This document shows positions 62,779 to 64,000 of a stretch of 64,000 bases of DNA, piece by piece. The stretch lies in contig DATJVC010000015.1 in assembly GCA_035501935.1 (NCBI GenBank), positions 1-64,000 on the forward strand. The letters are read 5' to 3'. Position 1 is the first letter of the stretch. The number at the start of each line of letters is the position of its first letter. The notes under the pieces were generated by a model, which saw only the letters and a program-made list of their open reading frames with translations, ran no database searches and had not been told where the DNA came from. This DNA comes from Gammaproteobacteria bacterium (GTDB taxonomy: Bacteria; Pseudomonadota; Gammaproteobacteria; JAJPIJ01). Both the position numbers and the translations under genes were made by a program.

Positions 62779-64000
62779 ATGCCGCTGAGCCCATTCCATC
62801 CCGCTGTCGCCGGCTGGTTCGAACGCACTTTCAGTGCGGCCACCGACTGCCAGCAGCAGGCCTGGCCGGCGATCCGCAGCCGGCGCCACGCCCTGATCGC
62901 GGCGCCGACCGGCTCCGGCAAGACGCTGGCGGCGTTCCTGTGCGCCATCGACGATCTGGTGCGTCAGGGATTGGACGCTGGATTGGAGGATAAACCGCAG
63001 GTGGTGTACGTCTCGCCGTTGCGCGCGCTCAGCAATGACGTGCAGCGCAACCTCATGGCGCCGCTGGCCGGCATCCGCGACGAACTCCTGCAGAGCGGGC
63101 TTTCGGACGTCGACGTCCGCACCTTCGTGCGCACCGGCGACACGCCCGCCGCCAGCCGCGCGCTGATGAAGCGCCATCCGCCGCACATCATCGTCACCAC
63201 GCCTGAATCCCTCTATCTGCTGCTGACCAGTGACAGCGGCAGTAAATTATTGGAGAGCGTGAAGACCGTCATCGTCGATGAAATCCACGCCATCATCGGC
63301 AGCAAGCGCGGCGCCCACCTGAGCCTGAGCCTGGAGCGGCTGGCGGCGCTGACAGCAGAACCGCCGGTGCGCATCGGCCTGTCCGCGACGCAACGCCCCA
63401 TCGAAGCAGCGGCGGCATTCCTGACCGGCGCCGATGATCGCGGCGCGCCGCTGCCGTGCGCGGTGATTGACCTTGGTCACCGCCGGCAGCGCGACCTCGC
63501 CATCGAAATGCCGCGCGCGCCGCTCGAGGCCGTGATGTCCGGCGAGGTATGGAATGAAACCTACGATCGATTGACGGAACTCGTACGCGAACATCGAAGC
63601 ACGCTGGTATTCGTCAACACCCGGCGGCTGGCCGAGCGGCTGGCCCGGCATTTGAGCGAACGATTGGGCGAGGAGGCGGTGACGGCCCATCACGGCTCGC
63701 TTTCGCGCGAGCAGCGTTTCAGCGCCGAACAACGGCTGAAGGACGGCAAGCTGCGCGTGCTGGTGGCGACGGCCTCGCTCGAACTCGGCATCGATATCGG
63801 ACAGGTCGATCTGGTATGCCAGATCGGCACGACGCGATCCATCAGTACCTTCCTGCAACGCGCCGGCCGCGCCGGCCATGCCGTGCATGGCACGCCGAAG
63901 GCACGGCTGTTTCCGTTGAGCCGTGATGAGCTGGTGGAGGGCATCGCGCTGCTCGATGCGGTGCGGCGTGGCGAACTCGACGCATTGCGGCTGCTGGAGG
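62779..64000 (+). CDS. Lhr-type DEAD/DEAH-box helicase (partial, runs off the right edge)
   Basis: The first 407 residues of a longer protein, starting ATG 62779 and open to the window end. Core motifs in order: Q-motif region ([15 protein letters not shown]), I APTGSGKT, Ia SPLRAL, Ib [53 protein letters not shown] and [10 protein letters not shown]. The DEIH box and spacing match large helicase-related (Lhr) proteins, which unwind DNA or RNA-DNA hybrids. The C-terminal half is missing, so Lhr versus the shorter Lhr-core form cannot be decided. Confidence 0.9.
   Translation, partial: MPLSPFHPAVAGWFERTFSAATDCQQQAWPAIRSRRHALIAAPTGSGKTLAAFLCAIDDLVRQGLDAGLEDKPQVVYVSPLRALSNDVQRNLMAPLAGIRDELLQSGLSDVDVRTFVRTGDTPAASRALMKRHPPHIIVTTPESLYLLLTSDSGSKLLESVKTVIVDEIHAIIGSKRGAHLSLSLERLAALTAEPPVRIGLSATQRPIEAAAAFLTGADDRGAPLPCAVIDLGHRRQRDLAIEMPRAPLEAVMSGEVWNETYDRLTELVREHRSTLVFVNTRRLAERLARHLSERLGEEAVTAHHGSLSREQRFSAEQRLKDGKLRVLVATASLELGIDIGQVDLVCQIGTTRSISTFLQRAGRAGHAVHGTPKARLFPLSRDELVEGIALLDAVRRGELDALRLLE

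Overview
The window is a chromosomal segment of a high-GC gammaproteobacterium. The main evidence is the gene order tRNA-Leu, tig, clpP, clpX, lon, hupB, tRNA-Val, tRNA-Asp, ppiD, fabI, together with dapB, mscL, the small ribosomal protein THX and a periplasm/outer-membrane protein repertoire. The sequence alone does not fix genus or order. Nearly all DNA is coding, with many 4-base stop/start overlaps. The exception is an AT-rich stretch at about 240-840 carrying one odd small gene next to an attC-like hairpin.

Layout. 1-3060: end of a membrane antiporter-like gene, attC-like site, low-GC orphan ORF, then a class I glutamine amidotransferase with two uncharacterised envelope genes. 3191-4329: two reverse-strand secreted proteins (a degenerate SNase-like protein and a glutaredoxin-like protein). 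4621-14091: tRNA-Leu and the protein-quality-control block, with a sigma-32-type promoter in front of lon, then hupB with two tRNAs, ppiD and fabI. 14205-20889: a four-gene peptide-type ABC importer. 20867-23900: short ModE-like regulator, a ModE operator and modABC. 23897-29150: glutathione reductase, NAD-type isocitrate dehydrogenase, an isocitrate lyase/PEP mutase family enzyme and a DUF255 thioredoxin-like protein. 29373-31353: ECF sigma factor, cupin anti-sigma and dapB, followed by a MITE-like repeat. 31585-34690: a DUF692 (MNIO)/DUF2063 pair with no visible precursor peptide, DUF488, mscL, THX and an FmdB zinc ribbon.

34779-48422 is the most interesting block, a complete nitrate-assimilation system: outer-membrane porin, NasT (ANTAR antiterminator) and NasS (cytoplasmic nitrate sensor), then nrtA, nrtB, a fused two-domain NrtCD-type ATPase, nirB, nirD and nasA. 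Both transcription units have a -24/-12 (sigma-54) promoter with an upstream NtrC-like site. The leader of the second unit holds two short hairpins with A1/G4 hexaloops; the second one overlaps the 5' arm of an intrinsic terminator. This arrangement predicts control by nitrogen limitation (NtrC/sigma-54) plus nitrate-induced antitermination (NasS releasing NasT).

48430-64000: chrA, a VPAEY-repeat peptidoglycan-binding protein, two methyltransferases, a Y-family DNA polymerase, a YVTN beta-propeller with an SRPBCC protein, DUF192, an IalB-like protein, a second ECF sigma/anti-sigma pair, trmO, an M50 protease, DUF2167, a polyphosphate:AMP phosphotransferase, and the start of an Lhr-type helicase with an FNR-type palindrome between the last two.

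No CRISPR array, rRNA, transposase or prophage gene was seen. All family names come from reading motifs and domain order, not from searches.
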